NCBI GenBank assembly: GCA_016710275.1
Contig: JADJXS010000001.1
Span: forward strand, 1,302,001-1,366,000
DNA: 64,000 nt
Source of the DNA: Phycisphaerales bacterium
GTDB lineage: Bacteria > Planctomycetota > Phycisphaerae > UBA1845 > Fen-1342
Direction of reading: 5' to 3'
In this document: piece by piece, positions 35,006 to 43,938 of the stretch
How positions within the stretch are numbered: position 1 is the stretch's first letter
Layout of the letters: each line of letters begins with the position of its first letter
Notes under the pieces: generated by a model
Databases searched by the model: none
The model's input: only the letters and a program-made list of their open reading frames with translations
What the model was told of the DNA's origin: nothing
Position numbers and translations under genes: made by a program

Positions 35006-37438
35006 TCAGAGTGCGCCGGTGCGGAGGGCATCGAGCGCGCGGAGCCGGGCGGGGGCATCGGCCGACTCTTCGTAGCCGGGCCAATCCGGCCGGGCGGCGC
35101 GGAGCAGGTCGTGCAGCACGCGCTCATACTCGACGGCGCCGCCATTCTCCCCGGCGACTTCGCGAAGCAGCGTTTGCAGTGCAGGGGCGGCGCGCGGGCC
35201 GAGCCGCTCGATCGCCGTGCGGGCGTCGGCGTCCCGCGGATTGCCGCGCAGGGTCGCGGCGGCTGATTGCACGCGCTCCGCATCCCGCCGATCTCGCACG
35301 CCGCGAACCTGTTGCAGGAGGCCCGAGAGGTGATCCAGTTCGGCGGGACCGAGTACCGCGGGGGGCGTGGCGGTCAAGGTAGTGAGCATTGCGACGGCGG
35401 CGTCGGCGCCGGCGGCATCGCGCTCGGCCAGTTCGCGAACCGGGGTGGCGAATGCGGCCCACACGGCGGCGCCGTCAGGGCGGGATTCGCCGGAGAGGAC
35501 GGAGAGCACGCGCTCGTCGTATCGGCCGGCGGCCAGGGCGGTGCGCAGCAGATCAGCGCAGACGGGGGCGGCACGATCGGAGCGGGTTGCGATCAATTCG
35601 ACCAACGCCAGCCGATAGGCGTCGGCCGCGTCGGCCGGCAGGGAGAGACGTTCGAAAGCCCCGCCGATGCGGTGGCGCACGAGGCCGAGCGCCTCGCGTT
35701 CGCGGGGATCGGAAAGATAGGCCCGTTCGGAGAGCTGGAGAAGATCGAGCGCGCGACGGGTGCGGGTGGCGCCGTTGTCCGGAAGTCGGGCGACCCAGGC
35801 CTCGATCTCTGCGCCGCCGCGGCGGGAGAGAGCGGCAGTGATGCCGCGCCAGGCGATGTCGCGGATGCCTTCCTCCGGCTCGCTGGCGACGGCGAGCCGG
35901 CCCCATAGCGCTTGCAGGTGCGCGTCGGTGGAGGCATGGGCGGCGAGCGTTTCGACGACAGTGCGTCGCACGACGGCGTCGGCGTCGCCGGTCAGAGCGG
36001 CCAGAGAGTCGAGGCCGGCGGGGTCGGCGGTTGCACCGATTCCGCGCGCGGCCGCCTGGCGGATGGAACCGGGTTCGCCGGGCGCAAGAGCGCGGATGTA
36101 AAGCGACAGGAAGCGCGGGTCGCGGACGCGCGCCATCGACCACAACAGCCGCTCGCGCAGCCCGACGTCTTCCGGGCGCGACGCTTCGAAACGCTCGATC
36201 AGCAGCGGCGTCAAGGCGTCGAGAGCGGCGGCGTCGAGCATGCCGCGTTCCGCCAGTCGGCCGAGGGCGGAAACGGCCTGGGGGGTGGCGGGGTCGTCCG
36301 CGTCGCGCGCGAGGCTGGTGAGCAGGGCAACGTGGGCCGGGCCGCCGACATACCCCAATCCGGAAACGAGCGACGACCTCACCGCCGCGCTGCGTTCGCC
36401 GGCCAGAAGCGTCACGAAGCGCTCTGCATCGGCGGGGTCGCGCAGGGACGCGACGGCACGGGCCGCGGCCTCGCGGGTGGCGGGATCGGCAGCCGACATC
36501 AGCGCCCGGACATCGTCCGCAAGTTCAGGGGCGGGTGGGCGGCCCTCGGTGATTCCGGCCTGAACCAGTTCCAGCCCGAGCAGGCGGACGGGCGCGACGG
36601 CATCCTTGAGAAGGTTCTCAAGTAACTCAGTGCGGTCGGACTCGGGGGTGCGTCCGTAGGCGTCCCGCAGCGACTTGACCAGCCGCGTCTCGGTGGCGGC
36701 CAGTGTCGCGGCGGTCTGGCGCTCACGCGAGAGGAGCCGACGGACCTGCCGATCGAGCCACTCTTCGCTGGAGAGGGATCGAACCGACTCCCACCAGGGG
36801 CCGACGGCCGATGCGTCCTCGAATTCGACACCGGAGGCGGTTCGCAGAGCGGAGAGTGCGGCCAAGCCGAGGGCGGGTGAATCGGATTCGAGAACGGCAA
36901 CCAAGGCACCGAGCGCGTCGCGCGAGGTCATCTCGCCGAGAATCAACACGGCGTCGGCGCGGGCGGCGGCGGGAAGGTCCGAGTCCAGGGCGCGGCCGCG
37001 CAAGAGGGGGACTGCGACCTGTTCGCGGCACGCAAGAATTGCGGTGCGGGCTGCGGAGGCGGCGGCCGGTTCGCGGTCGGAGAGCATGCGCAGCAGCGGC
37101 TCGACGAAGGCGGGATCGATGTGTTCGGGCTGCTGGGCGAGGACGACGGCGACGGCGGTGCGGGCGGGAGCGGCGCCGCCGGAGAGGATGGCGGCGAGGC
37201 GGCGCGGGGTCTCGACCCAGCCGAGGCGAAGCAGTTCGCGCACGCCGGTCTGGCGTGCGCCGGGAGCATTCGGCCCTTCGATGAGCGCGAGCAGGTCGGC
37301 AATTCGCTGCGGATCAAGCTCCGGCCGCGGTGCGACGGTCGCCGGGGCGGTGGTCGGCGCGGGAAGCGGCTGCGCCAGGAGCGGCGCAGCAGCCGACGCG
37401 CACGCGAGTCCGCCGATCAGGGCCGCCCATCGCCTCAT
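35006..37438 (-). CDS. Exported HEAT-repeat protein
   Basis: This 810-residue protein begins with a signal peptide (MRRWAALIGGLACASAAAPLLA) and a short Pro/Thr-rich linker. The rest is almost entirely helical HEAT/PBS-type repeats of about 30 residues, for example RAVASLRDPADAERFVTLLAGE, SSLVSGLGYVGGPAHVALLTSL and VVRRTVVETLAAHASTDAHLQAL. No catalytic motif is visible. Such solenoids form curved scaffolds for protein-protein contact; large exported HEAT proteins are common in planctomycetes. The partner is unknown. It is divergent from msrA, 269 bases away. Confidence 0.75.
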   Translation of the reverse strand: MRRWAALIGGLACASAAAPLLAQPLPAPTTAPATVAPRPELDPQRIADLLALIEGPNAPGARQTGVRELLRLGWVETPRRLAAILSGGAAPARTAVAVVLAQQPEHIDPAFVEPLLRMLSDREPAAASAARTAILACREQVAVPLLRGRALDSDLPAAARADAVLILGEMTSRDALGALVAVLESDSPALGLAALSALRTASGVEFEDASAVGPWWESVRSLSSEEWLDRQVRRLLSRERQTAATLAATETRLVKSLRDAYGRTPESDRTELLENLLKDAVAPVRLLGLELVQAGITEGRPPAPELADDVRALMSAADPATREAAARAVASLRDPADAERFVTLLAGERSAAVRSSLVSGLGYVGGPAHVALLTSLARDADDPATPQAVSALGRLAERGMLDAAALDALTPLLIERFEASRPEDVGLRERLLWSMARVRDPRFLSLYIRALAPGEPGSIRQAAARGIGATADPAGLDSLAALTGDADAVVRRTVVETLAAHASTDAHLQALWGRLAVASEPEEGIRDIAWRGITAALSRRGGAEIEAWVARLPDNGATRTRRALDLLQLSERAYLSDPREREALGLVRHRIGGAFERLSLPADAADAYRLALVELIATRSDRAAPVCADLLRTALAAGRYDERVLSVLSGESRPDGAAVWAAFATPVRELAERDAAGADAAVAMLTTLTATPPAVLGPAELDHLSGLLQQVRGVRDRRDAERVQSAAATLRGNPRDADARTAIERLGPRAAPALQTLLREVAGENGGAVEYERVLHDLLRAARPDWPGYEESADAPARLRALDALRTGAL

Positions 37439-37707
37439 TTCGCCGCCTGTTCTGTCGCTAGAGTCCTTCCGAGGCGTCAGACACGCATGGATCAGGAACG
37501 TCAGGAGCCGTTCCCGGATCGTGCGCGACGTGCACCGACGACCCGATTATACAATCGTGCGGAGCGGCCCGCCCCCAACTTCGCCTTCAATCGGACGATA
37601 TTCTCGATGAGTTCTTCACTGAAACCACGGCGCGGTGGCATGCGTCTATGATTTTTGGCAGGCGCGCGGGTGACGCGCTGGGTGGATGACGGCGGATCGG
37701 AGCGGCC

Positions 37708-38388
37708 ATGAGCATGCGGATGTGGGTTTCCCTTCTCACCGTAACGGTGTGGGTGATTGTCGGGGGATGCACGCGCGGCGAACGGCCGGGTGCGGCGGCC
37801 AATGCGGATGGGAATGGCGGGCCGGCCGCTGCGGCGGATCCGGCGCCCGGCGATCAGGAACGCGATAACGCGGCAGGAGATGCGCGGATGAGCACAGGTG
37901 GTGTGGAGCGGGTCATGTTCGGTGCGGGTTGCTTCTGGGGCGTGGAAGCGCGGTTCATGCAGATGGAAGGGGTGACCGCGACGGCGGTGGGATACAGTGG
38001 CGGGCAGTCGCCGAATCCGACGTACAAACAGGTGTGTTCGGACTCCACCGGGCACGCGGAAGTGGTGCTGGTCGAGTATGACCCGGCGCGGATCGGCTTT
38101 GAAAAGCTGCTGGAGGAGTTCTTCGCGGCGCATGACCCGACGCAGGTGAATCGGCAGGGGCCGGATGTCGGGTCACAGTATCGCTCGGCGATTTTTTACT
38201 ACTCGCCCGCGCAGCAGGCGGCGGCAGACGCGGTGAAAGGGCGGTTGGAGGCATCCGGGCGCTACAAGCGGCCGATTGCGACGCAGATTGTGCCGGCCGG
38301 GGAGTTCTGGAAGGCCGAGGAGTATCACCAGAAGTACTTGCAGAAGCGCGGGCTGACGACCTGCGGGACGGGCGATTCGGGGCATTAA
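37708..38388 (+). CDS. msrA: Peptide methionine sulfoxide reductase A, lipoprotein form
   Basis: The 226-residue protein has a lipoprotein signal (VWVIVGGC, lipidation Cys near residue 21), an Ala/Gly/Asp linker to about residue 60, and a full MsrA domain. The catalytic motif is [13 protein letters not shown], with the nucleophilic Cys, and later [17 protein letters not shown] and [14 protein letters not shown]. MsrA reduces the S-epimer of methionine sulfoxide; the lipid anchor places it in the envelope, so it probably repairs exported proteins. A further Cys in LTTCGTGD near the C-terminus may be the resolving one. Confidence 0.93.
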   Translation: MSMRMWVSLLTVTVWVIVGGCTRGERPGAAANADGNGGPAAAADPAPGDQERDNAAGDARMSTGGVERVMFGAGCFWGVEARFMQMEGVTATAVGYSGGQSPNPTYKQVCSDSTGHAEVVLVEYDPARIGFEKLLEEFFAAHDPTQVNRQGPDVGSQYRSAIFYYSPAQQAAADAVKGRLEASGRYKRPIATQIVPAGEFWKAEEYHQKYLQKRGLTTCGTGDSGH

Positions 38389-38492
38389 TGGGGGGTGGAT
38401 CGGGGGCGGAGGGGGTGCGGCTCATGCAACCGGGGCCGGGAATGCGCCAGGCGGCGGCTTGGGGAACCGTCCTGGGGATCATTGGAAGGAAA

Positions 38493-38564
38493 AGCGGGTG
38501 ATGGGACTTGAACCCACGACATTCACGTTGGCAACGTGACGCTCTACCACTGAGCTACACCCGC
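38493..38564 (-). tRNA. tRNA-Gly (anticodon GCC)
   Basis: On the minus strand the sequence starts GCGGGTGTAGCTCAGTGG and folds into a standard cloverleaf. The anticodon stem-loop is CACGT-TGCCA-ACGTG with anticodon GCC. The T arm reads GTGGGTTCAAGTCCCAT, and the acceptor stem pairs GCGGGTG with CACCCGC. The 3' CCA is not encoded. It stands between msrA and the prolyl-oligopeptidase-like gene. Confidence 0.95.
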
Positions 38565-38715
38565 AGACACTATCGGGCCGGCGAAGGGCGAAGCCCCGGC
38601 CGCGCCTGGTCGCAGCGCGGCCCAAGGCCGCTCTCGACGGCGAGCGGGGGATTATTACCCGCGTTTCGGGCGTTGGCAAGGCCCTGCGTTGGCGGGCGGA
38701 CGCCGTTGACCGGCC

Positions 38716-40818
38716 CTATTCCAGCATCCCAAGCTGCGAAAAGAAGAACGTCCAGCGATCGACCGCCGCGTCAAGCTGCATCGCGAGCGGGCGATTGGCG
38801 CCCGGACCGACGCCCGGTGCGATCTGCAGAAGCACAGGCCGGTCTCCGGGGCTGGCTGCCTGCAGCGCCGCTGCCATCTTGCGGGCATGCACGGAGGGCG
38901 CCGCATCAAGCGGTGCGCCGCTGAGGATCAGCGCGGCCGGATAGCGCGGGCCGCGGCGAACATGATGAAGCGGCGACCAGGCGTGGAGCGCCTTGAATTG
39001 GGCCGAATCGTCGGCGGCACCGTACTCGGTGCGCATCATTCCGCTTGGAGCGAAGCGATGGTGCCGGATGAGGTCGAATAGCGCGGATTCGCACAGAATT
39101 GCGCGGAATAGCTCCGGTCGGCGCGTGATCAGTGCGCCGCCGGCAACCCCGCCGTGGCCCAGGCCGTAGAAGCCGAGCAGCTCGGCGCGGGTGTATCGAT
39201 CGGCGATCAGTTTCTCGGCGGCCGCGGCGAAGTCGTCGAATGTGCCGCTCTTGTGCTCCAGGCGTCCGTCGAGCATCCATTGGCGGCCGAAGTCACCGCC
39301 GCCGCGCACGGCGGCAATGGCGAACACGCCGCCGGCGTCGAGCCAGGGCAGGATCAGGGGATCGAAGCGGGGGCGCTGCGTTCGGCCGAGTGCGCCGAAG
39401 CCGGTGAGGACGGTGGGATTTTCCCCGTTGCGCTCCACGTCGGTGCGGTGCAGGACGAACATCGGGACGCGGGCCTGGCCGGTGGATTGAAACCAGACCT
39501 GCTTGGCAACGTAGTCGGCCGGCTCAACTCCGGCGGTGGAACGCGACGCCTCCTTCAATTCGCGCTTCTCCACGTCGTAGGCGAACACGATCGGCGGAAT
39601 GAAGAAGGTCTCGAACTGGAAGTGGAGCGAGCCGCCGCCGGTGGCCGCGGTCAGGCCGGTGACGCCGCCCATGCCGGGCAGCTCGATGTCGACCGGCTCG
39701 CCGCCGCTGCGGGGAATGAGGCGAACGCGGCTGTAGCCGTCCTCGAGGACGTTGATGGCGACGTGCCCGGCGACGAGTGCGAATTCCTCAATCACGCCGC
39801 TTTGCTGCGGCACGACCGTCTGCCAATCGTCGCGGCTCAGCTTGTCGGCGGCGGTGCGAAAGATGCTGAAGCGCGGGGCGGCATGATCGGAGATGATGAA
39901 GATGCCGTCGGAGTCGGCGTCAGCGCGGACGCGCGCGCCGGGAGCGTCGGAGAGCGGCTTGAACTCGGTCGGCGCGGTGCGCAGGTAGATGCGGTTGTCG
40001 GCGGCGGAGTCGAGCAGGGTCAGGAAAACCTGCCGGGCGTCGGCGGAAAGGCGCATTCGGACCGATTGCGCGGCCTCCGGACGGGGGATTTCGATGCGGG
40101 GGTCGTCCGACAGCGGTGTGCCGAAGCGGTGGTAGAACAGCTCGAAGCGCGGGGCGGGCGGTGAGCCTGGTTCGATGGGGGCGTCGGGTCGGCGGGCGTA
40201 GTAGAAGCCGGCGGATTCCGGCGCCCAGGCGACCGAGCCGTAGATGACGCCGGGGATTTCGAGGGCAGTATCGCCGGGCTTGGCGACCTCGCGGAGGCGG
40301 AGCGTGGTCCGTTCGTCGGCGCCTGCGCCGGCCGGGGCGATGCCGTAGAGGAGGAACGCGCCGTCAGGGGAGGGGGTCCACCAGGCCAGCGTCAGTGAGC
40401 CGTCCTCGGAAAGGGCGGCCGGGTCGAGCAGGAGCTTCGGCTCATCCTCCGCGCCGGTCTGTACATAGAGCCGGGGTTGGGCCTGCGGCCCATCGCGCTT
40501 GAGGTAGAAGCGGCTGCGGGCCGCGAACCGCGGGGCGAGTGTGACCGTGCCCTCGAACAGCTCGTCGAGACGGGCGCGGAGGGCGGCGCGGGGGCGATCG
40601 AAGCGGTCCAGTTCGCTGCGGGTCAGGGCGTTCTGGGCATCGGACCAGGCGCGGACCTCCGCGGCATCGGCGGATTCGAGCCAGCGGTAGGGGTCGGCCA
40701 CTTCGACGCCGTGGAGTTGGTCGGTCTGTGCTTCCACGCGGGTCGGGGGATAGGTCAATACCTGGGCGGCGGCCAAGGCGGGCAGGCCGAGGACGAGTGC
40801 GGTGGGGATGAGATACAC
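38716..40818 (-). CDS. Prolyl-oligopeptidase (S9A) homologue lacking catalytic Ser and His
   Basis: The 700-residue chain has a signal peptide (YLIPTALVLGLPALAAAQ), the S9A start VADPYRWLESADAAEVRAW, a seven-bladed propeller region to about residue 410 and a C-terminal alpha/beta-hydrolase domain. The hydrolase domain aligns well (YTRAELLGFYG, RPELFRAILCES, SPLHHVR), but the nucleophile motif GGSNGG reads GLGHGG, putting Gly at residue 554 where Ser belongs. The catalytic His position reads GVGPG, with Val at 670. An Asp at about 638 fits the third residue. It cannot be a normal serine peptidase. A GTG start at 40818 is preceded by GGAG. Confidence 0.85.
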   Translation of the reverse strand: MYLIPTALVLGLPALAAAQVLTYPPTRVEAQTDQLHGVEVADPYRWLESADAAEVRAWSDAQNALTRSELDRFDRPRAALRARLDELFEGTVTLAPRFAARSRFYLKRDGPQAQPRLYVQTGAEDEPKLLLDPAALSEDGSLTLAWWTPSPDGAFLLYGIAPAGAGADERTTLRLREVAKPGDTALEIPGVIYGSVAWAPESAGFYYARRPDAPIEPGSPPAPRFELFYHRFGTPLSDDPRIEIPRPEAAQSVRMRLSADARQVFLTLLDSAADNRIYLRTAPTEFKPLSDAPGARVRADADSDGIFIISDHAAPRFSIFRTAADKLSRDDWQTVVPQQSGVIEEFALVAGHVAINVLEDGYSRVRLIPRSGGEPVDIELPGMGGVTGLTAATGGGSLHFQFETFFIPPIVFAYDVEKRELKEASRSTAGVEPADYVAKQVWFQSTGQARVPMFVLHRTDVERNGENPTVLTGFGALGRTQRPRFDPLILPWLDAGGVFAIAAVRGGGDFGRQWMLDGRLEHKSGTFDDFAAAAEKLIADRYTRAELLGFYGLGHGGVAGGALITRRPELFRAILCESALFDLIRHHRFAPSGMMRTEYGAADDSAQFKALHAWSPLHHVRRGPRYPAALILSGAPLDAAPSVHARKMAAALQAASPGDRPVLLQIAPGVGPGANRPLAMQLDAAVDRWTFFFSQLGMLE

Positions 40819-41134
40819 GGGGAGCGGCTCCGGGGAATGAGAAAGAGGGCCATCCGGCCCTGGGAAACGCGCTATTTTGTACACGAAGCGGGGCGAAAGA
40901 TGGCAGGCCGCGGGATCGCTTCTGACCGGTTAGCGAGCTTGATGGAAACAAGGGGGGAGTCAGCGGTTGTCAGCCGTCGGCAGCGGCGGTATCCTGCGGG
41001 GTTCCCCGCTCATGTGGCGCTGCGGGTGCAGCGCGAGCGGCGGGTGGGTTTTCTGATGACGGCGACGGACGCGAGGCCGGGCCTGGGCCGGGTCGCGTGG
41101 GGAGCGCCGCAAGTGGCATTCCGCCGGGGTTTTC

Positions 41135-42931
41135 ATGGTTGATGCGAACCTGATCCGTGATCTGGACATGACCGACGCCGACCTCGATCGGCAGATGGCG
41201 GCGTTGCTGGGCGGCACAGCGCCCGAAACGCTGATGGGGACGGCCGCGGCGCCGAACACGGCGGCGCTGGGCGATAACCAGATTCTCAAGGCCCGCGTCG
41301 TGAACGTGATCGGGCGCGAAGTGATTGTCGACGTCGGCCTCAAGAGCGAGGGCATCCTCGCGATGAATGAGTGGCCGGAGGACTCGGTTGTCAACATCGG
41401 CGACGAGGTCGAGGTGCTGCTGGAGGAGGTCGAGCCGGACACGGGGCTGGTGATTCTCTCGAAGCGGAAGGCCGATCGCATTCTGAGCTGGCGGCGGATC
41501 GTCGAGACGCAGAATGAGGGGGACAACGTCAGCGGTCGGGTGCTGCGGAAGATCAAGGGCGGGTTGCTGGTGGACATTGGCGTGCCGGTGTTCCTGCCGG
41601 CGTCGCAGGTGGACATTCGTCGCCCGGCGGACGTGGGCGAGTACATCGGCCAGACGATCGCGGCCAAGATTCTGAAGATCGACAAGGAGCGGCGGAACAT
41701 CGTGATCAGCCGCCGCAAGCTGGTCGAGGAGGAGCGCGCCAAGGCGAAGTCGGCGCTGATGTCCGAGATCGAGGTGGGGCAGCTCCGCAAGGGCGTGGTG
41801 AAGAACATCGCGGATTTCGGCGCGTTCGTGGACCTGGGCGGAATCGACGGTCTGCTGCACGTGACCGACATGTCGTGGGATCGGGTTGAGCATCCGTCGC
41901 AGATGCTCAAGATCGACCAGGAAGTCGAGGTCAAGGTTCTGCAGATCGACCGCGAGCGCGAGAAGATCGCGCTGGGTCTCAAGCAGAAGGAGGAGAATCC
42001 GTGGGAGCGCGTGGCGGAGCGCTACACGGTCGGCTCGCGCATCAGCGGCGAAGTCGTGAACATCATGAACTACGGCGCGTTCGTGAAGCTTGAGCCGGGC
42101 GTTGAGGGGCTGGTGCACATCAGCGAGATGAGCTGGACGCGGCGGATCAATCATCCGAGCGAGGTCGTGAATCCGGGCGACACGGTGGACGTGGTCGTGC
42201 TGGACGTGAACAAGGACAAGCAGGAAATCTCCCTCGGCATGAAGCAGACCGAGGTGAATCCGTGGACGACGGTGGCGCAGAAGTACCCGCCGGGGACGGT
42301 GGTCGAAGGCACGGTGCGCAACCTGACGAACTACGGCGCGTTCGTCGAGATCGAGCAGGGCATCGACGGCCTGCTGCACATCTCGGACATGAGCTGGACC
42401 AAGAAGGTCAGCCACCCCAGCGAGCTGCTCAAGAAGGGCGACCAGGTCCGCTGCGTGGTGCTGACGGTGGACCAGGAGAAGATGCGCGTCGCACTGGGTC
42501 TCAAGCAGATGACCGAGGATCCGTGGATTCGCGCGGTGCCGGAGCGCTACCTGCCGGGCATGGTCGTGCGCGGCAAGGTGACGAAGATCACGAACTTCGG
42601 CGTCTTCGTGGAACTGGAGCAGGATCTCGAGGGTCTGCTGCACGTCTCCGAGCTGGCCGACCACAAGGTCGAGAACCCGCAGGACGAGGTGAAGATCGGC
42701 GACGAGATCGACGTGAAGATCCTGCGCGTGGACACGGCCGACCGCAAGATCGGCCTCTCGCGGAAGCGGGCCATGTGGGCGGATGACAACATCGCGACGA
42801 CGCCGGACGGCGGCGGCGGTGAGGATCGCGGCGGCAAGAAGGACAAGAAGCGTCGCGGCGGACTGGGCGGGGAGGGGCTGGGCCTCTCGGCCGACGCGCT
42901 GAACGAGGCGCTGAATCGTCGCGAGGAATAG
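41135..42931 (+). CDS. rpsA: 30S ribosomal protein S1
   Basis: This 598-residue protein has six S1 RNA-binding domains, at about residues 46-112, 130-195, 213-283, 300-370, 387-457 and 475-545. Typical units read GVVKNIADFGAFVDLGGIDG, GEVVNIMNYGAFVKLEPGVE and GTVRNLTNYGAFVEIEQGID. The last 50 residues are Gly/Lys/Arg-rich. S1 unfolds mRNA at the ribosome and aids initiation on structured leaders. The first two domains are the most diverged, as usual for the ribosome-docking end. Codon use favours AAG, GTC and CTG, in keeping with strong expression. Confidence 0.96.
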   Translation: MVDANLIRDLDMTDADLDRQMAALLGGTAPETLMGTAAAPNTAALGDNQILKARVVNVIGREVIVDVGLKSEGILAMNEWPEDSVVNIGDEVEVLLEEVEPDTGLVILSKRKADRILSWRRIVETQNEGDNVSGRVLRKIKGGLLVDIGVPVFLPASQVDIRRPADVGEYIGQTIAAKILKIDKERRNIVISRRKLVEEERAKAKSALMSEIEVGQLRKGVVKNIADFGAFVDLGGIDGLLHVTDMSWDRVEHPSQMLKIDQEVEVKVLQIDREREKIALGLKQKEENPWERVAERYTVGSRISGEVVNIMNYGAFVKLEPGVEGLVHISEMSWTRRINHPSEVVNPGDTVDVVVLDVNKDKQEISLGMKQTEVNPWTTVAQKYPPGTVVEGTVRNLTNYGAFVEIEQGIDGLLHISDMSWTKKVSHPSELLKKGDQVRCVVLTVDQEKMRVALGLKQMTEDPWIRAVPERYLPGMVVRGKVTKITNFGVFVELEQDLEGLLHVSELADHKVENPQDEVKIGDEIDVKILRVDTADRKIGLSRKRAMWADDNIATTPDGGGGEDRGGKKDKKRRGGLGGEGLGLSADALNEALNRREE

Positions 42932-42957
42932 GCTGGTCTGTTGAACCACGGCGTTAC

Positions 42958-42999
42958 GGACGGCATGCCTGCACGGGTGATTGTGCGGGCGTGCCGTCC
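42958..42999 (+). terminator. Terminator hairpin of rpsA
   Basis: A 17-bp stem beginning GGACGGCATGCC and closing with GGCGTGCCGTCC, with two G-T pairs and an eight-base loop, starts 27 bases after the rpsA stop. It is followed by GCCGTCTTGCTGTT, a weak T-rich tail. Confidence 0.75.
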
Positions 43000-43180
43000 G
43001 CCGTCTTGCTGTTGGGGGGGAAAGGGACGGTGGTGGGTGAGATGACCAGGTAGCGCGTCCTGCGGGAGTGCGTAGGGCGGCACTTCGCACGGAAGAACGG
43101 GCGGTTGTTGAAAGGGGGGGAAGCCCAAGGCAATGATCGGCGGGACGTCGGGCTGAAGGCCGGTGAGCAGCGGTTCAAGA

Positions 43181-43212
43181 GCATGCTTACGCGGAGTACT
43201 GCGAATGCCATG
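43181..43212. repeat. Dispersed 32-bp palindrome, copy 2 (degenerate)
   Basis: It starts GCATGCTTACGCGGAGTAC like the other copies, but the right half has drifted to TGCGAATGCCATGG, so the outer stem is partly lost. It lies 43 bases before the intact copy 3. The DNA between the two carries related GGCACAC motifs. Confidence 0.65.
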
Positions 43213-43254
43213 GCACACGCAGCATGGCACACGCCTCAGAGGCGCAATCGAAGA

Positions 43255-43286
43255 GCATGCTTACGCTGAGTACAGCGAAAGCATGC
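43255..43286. repeat. Dispersed 32-bp palindrome, copy 3
   Basis: This copy is identical over all 32 bases to the copy at 14955-14986, including the inner arms CGCTG/CAGCG and the AGTA loop, and shares the flanks CGAAGA on the left and CACCC on the right. It lies in the gene-free stretch (42932-43331) between rpsA and the convergent iscX gene. Apart from the terminator and the two palindromes, nothing else is visible in that stretch. Confidence 0.88.
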
Positions 43287-43331
43287 CACCCGCGGAATGC
43301 CACACGCGGCGTGGTATGCGCCGGGCGCGCA

Positions 43332-43547
43332 TCATTGGCTGTCGCGATATTCCTCCAGCCAGGCCATCTGAATCGCCTCGAGCTTGCCCTCGCTGCTGGC
43401 CTGCGGGTCGTCGCCGAATTCGGGCAGGTCGCAGACCCAGCGGTGCAGATCGGTGAATCGAACCGTGAGCGGGTCAAGCGTGGGCTGCTGCGCCTGGAGC
43501 AGCAGGGCGATGTCTTCCGAGTCAATCCAACGAAGCTTGGGCGGCAT
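43332..43547 (-). CDS. iscX: Iron-sulfur cluster assembly protein IscX
   Basis: The 71-residue protein has the IscX pattern throughout: LRWIDSEDIALLLQAQQP, DPLTVRFTDLHRWVCDLPEF, and EAIQMAWLEEYRD at the C-terminus. IscX is a small acidic protein that binds the cysteine desulfurase IscS and iron and tunes cluster assembly. GGGAG lies seven bases before the ATG. No iscS, iscU, hscA or fdx gene is next to it, unlike the operon of enterobacteria. Confidence 0.9.
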   Translation of the reverse strand: MPPKLRWIDSEDIALLLQAQQPTLDPLTVRFTDLHRWVCDLPEFGDDPQASSEGKLEAIQMAWLEEYRDSQ

Positions 43548-43938
43548 GAACGGCTCCCGGGGCGGCGGCGGACGCGATTACGGCTGCGCGGCGACACGGT
43601 CCCATGCGGCTCCCGCCCGCCAATGAACGTGGTCACATCGACGCGCGATCCGTTGCGCGATTCTATCCGACTTGGGGCGACCGCGGCCGCACATGCGAGC
43701 GGTACGGTGAGCGATTCTGTTCGCGCGACAGCGGCTGTCGCGCCGGGACCGCGCACTTTCGGACATCGCGGTCATTCGGTGCTTTCAGCGGCGATTCGCG
43801 GGTACGATGTCATGGCGCGGCCGGCAGCCCGGGCCTCCGGGGTCGGCCCCGCCGCAGAAGAACCGGCGCGCGGCCGCGCCGACGTGTGAAGTTCGGTCGC
43901 CCGGCGTGCGGGCAAAGAGGGCCATTCAGGAGAACCGG
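43548..43938. promoter_or_regulatory. Divergent control region between iscX and a radical SAM gene
   Basis: No gene is visible in this stretch. The strongest feature is a perfect inverted repeat at 43723-43743, GCGCGACAGC and GCTGTCGCGC around one central G. It is a plausible operator for a dimeric regulator, and its position between two divergent genes fits that role. A TACGAT hexamer at 43802-43807 may be a -10 box for the plus-strand gene, but no clear -35 box accompanies it. Confidence 0.4.
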
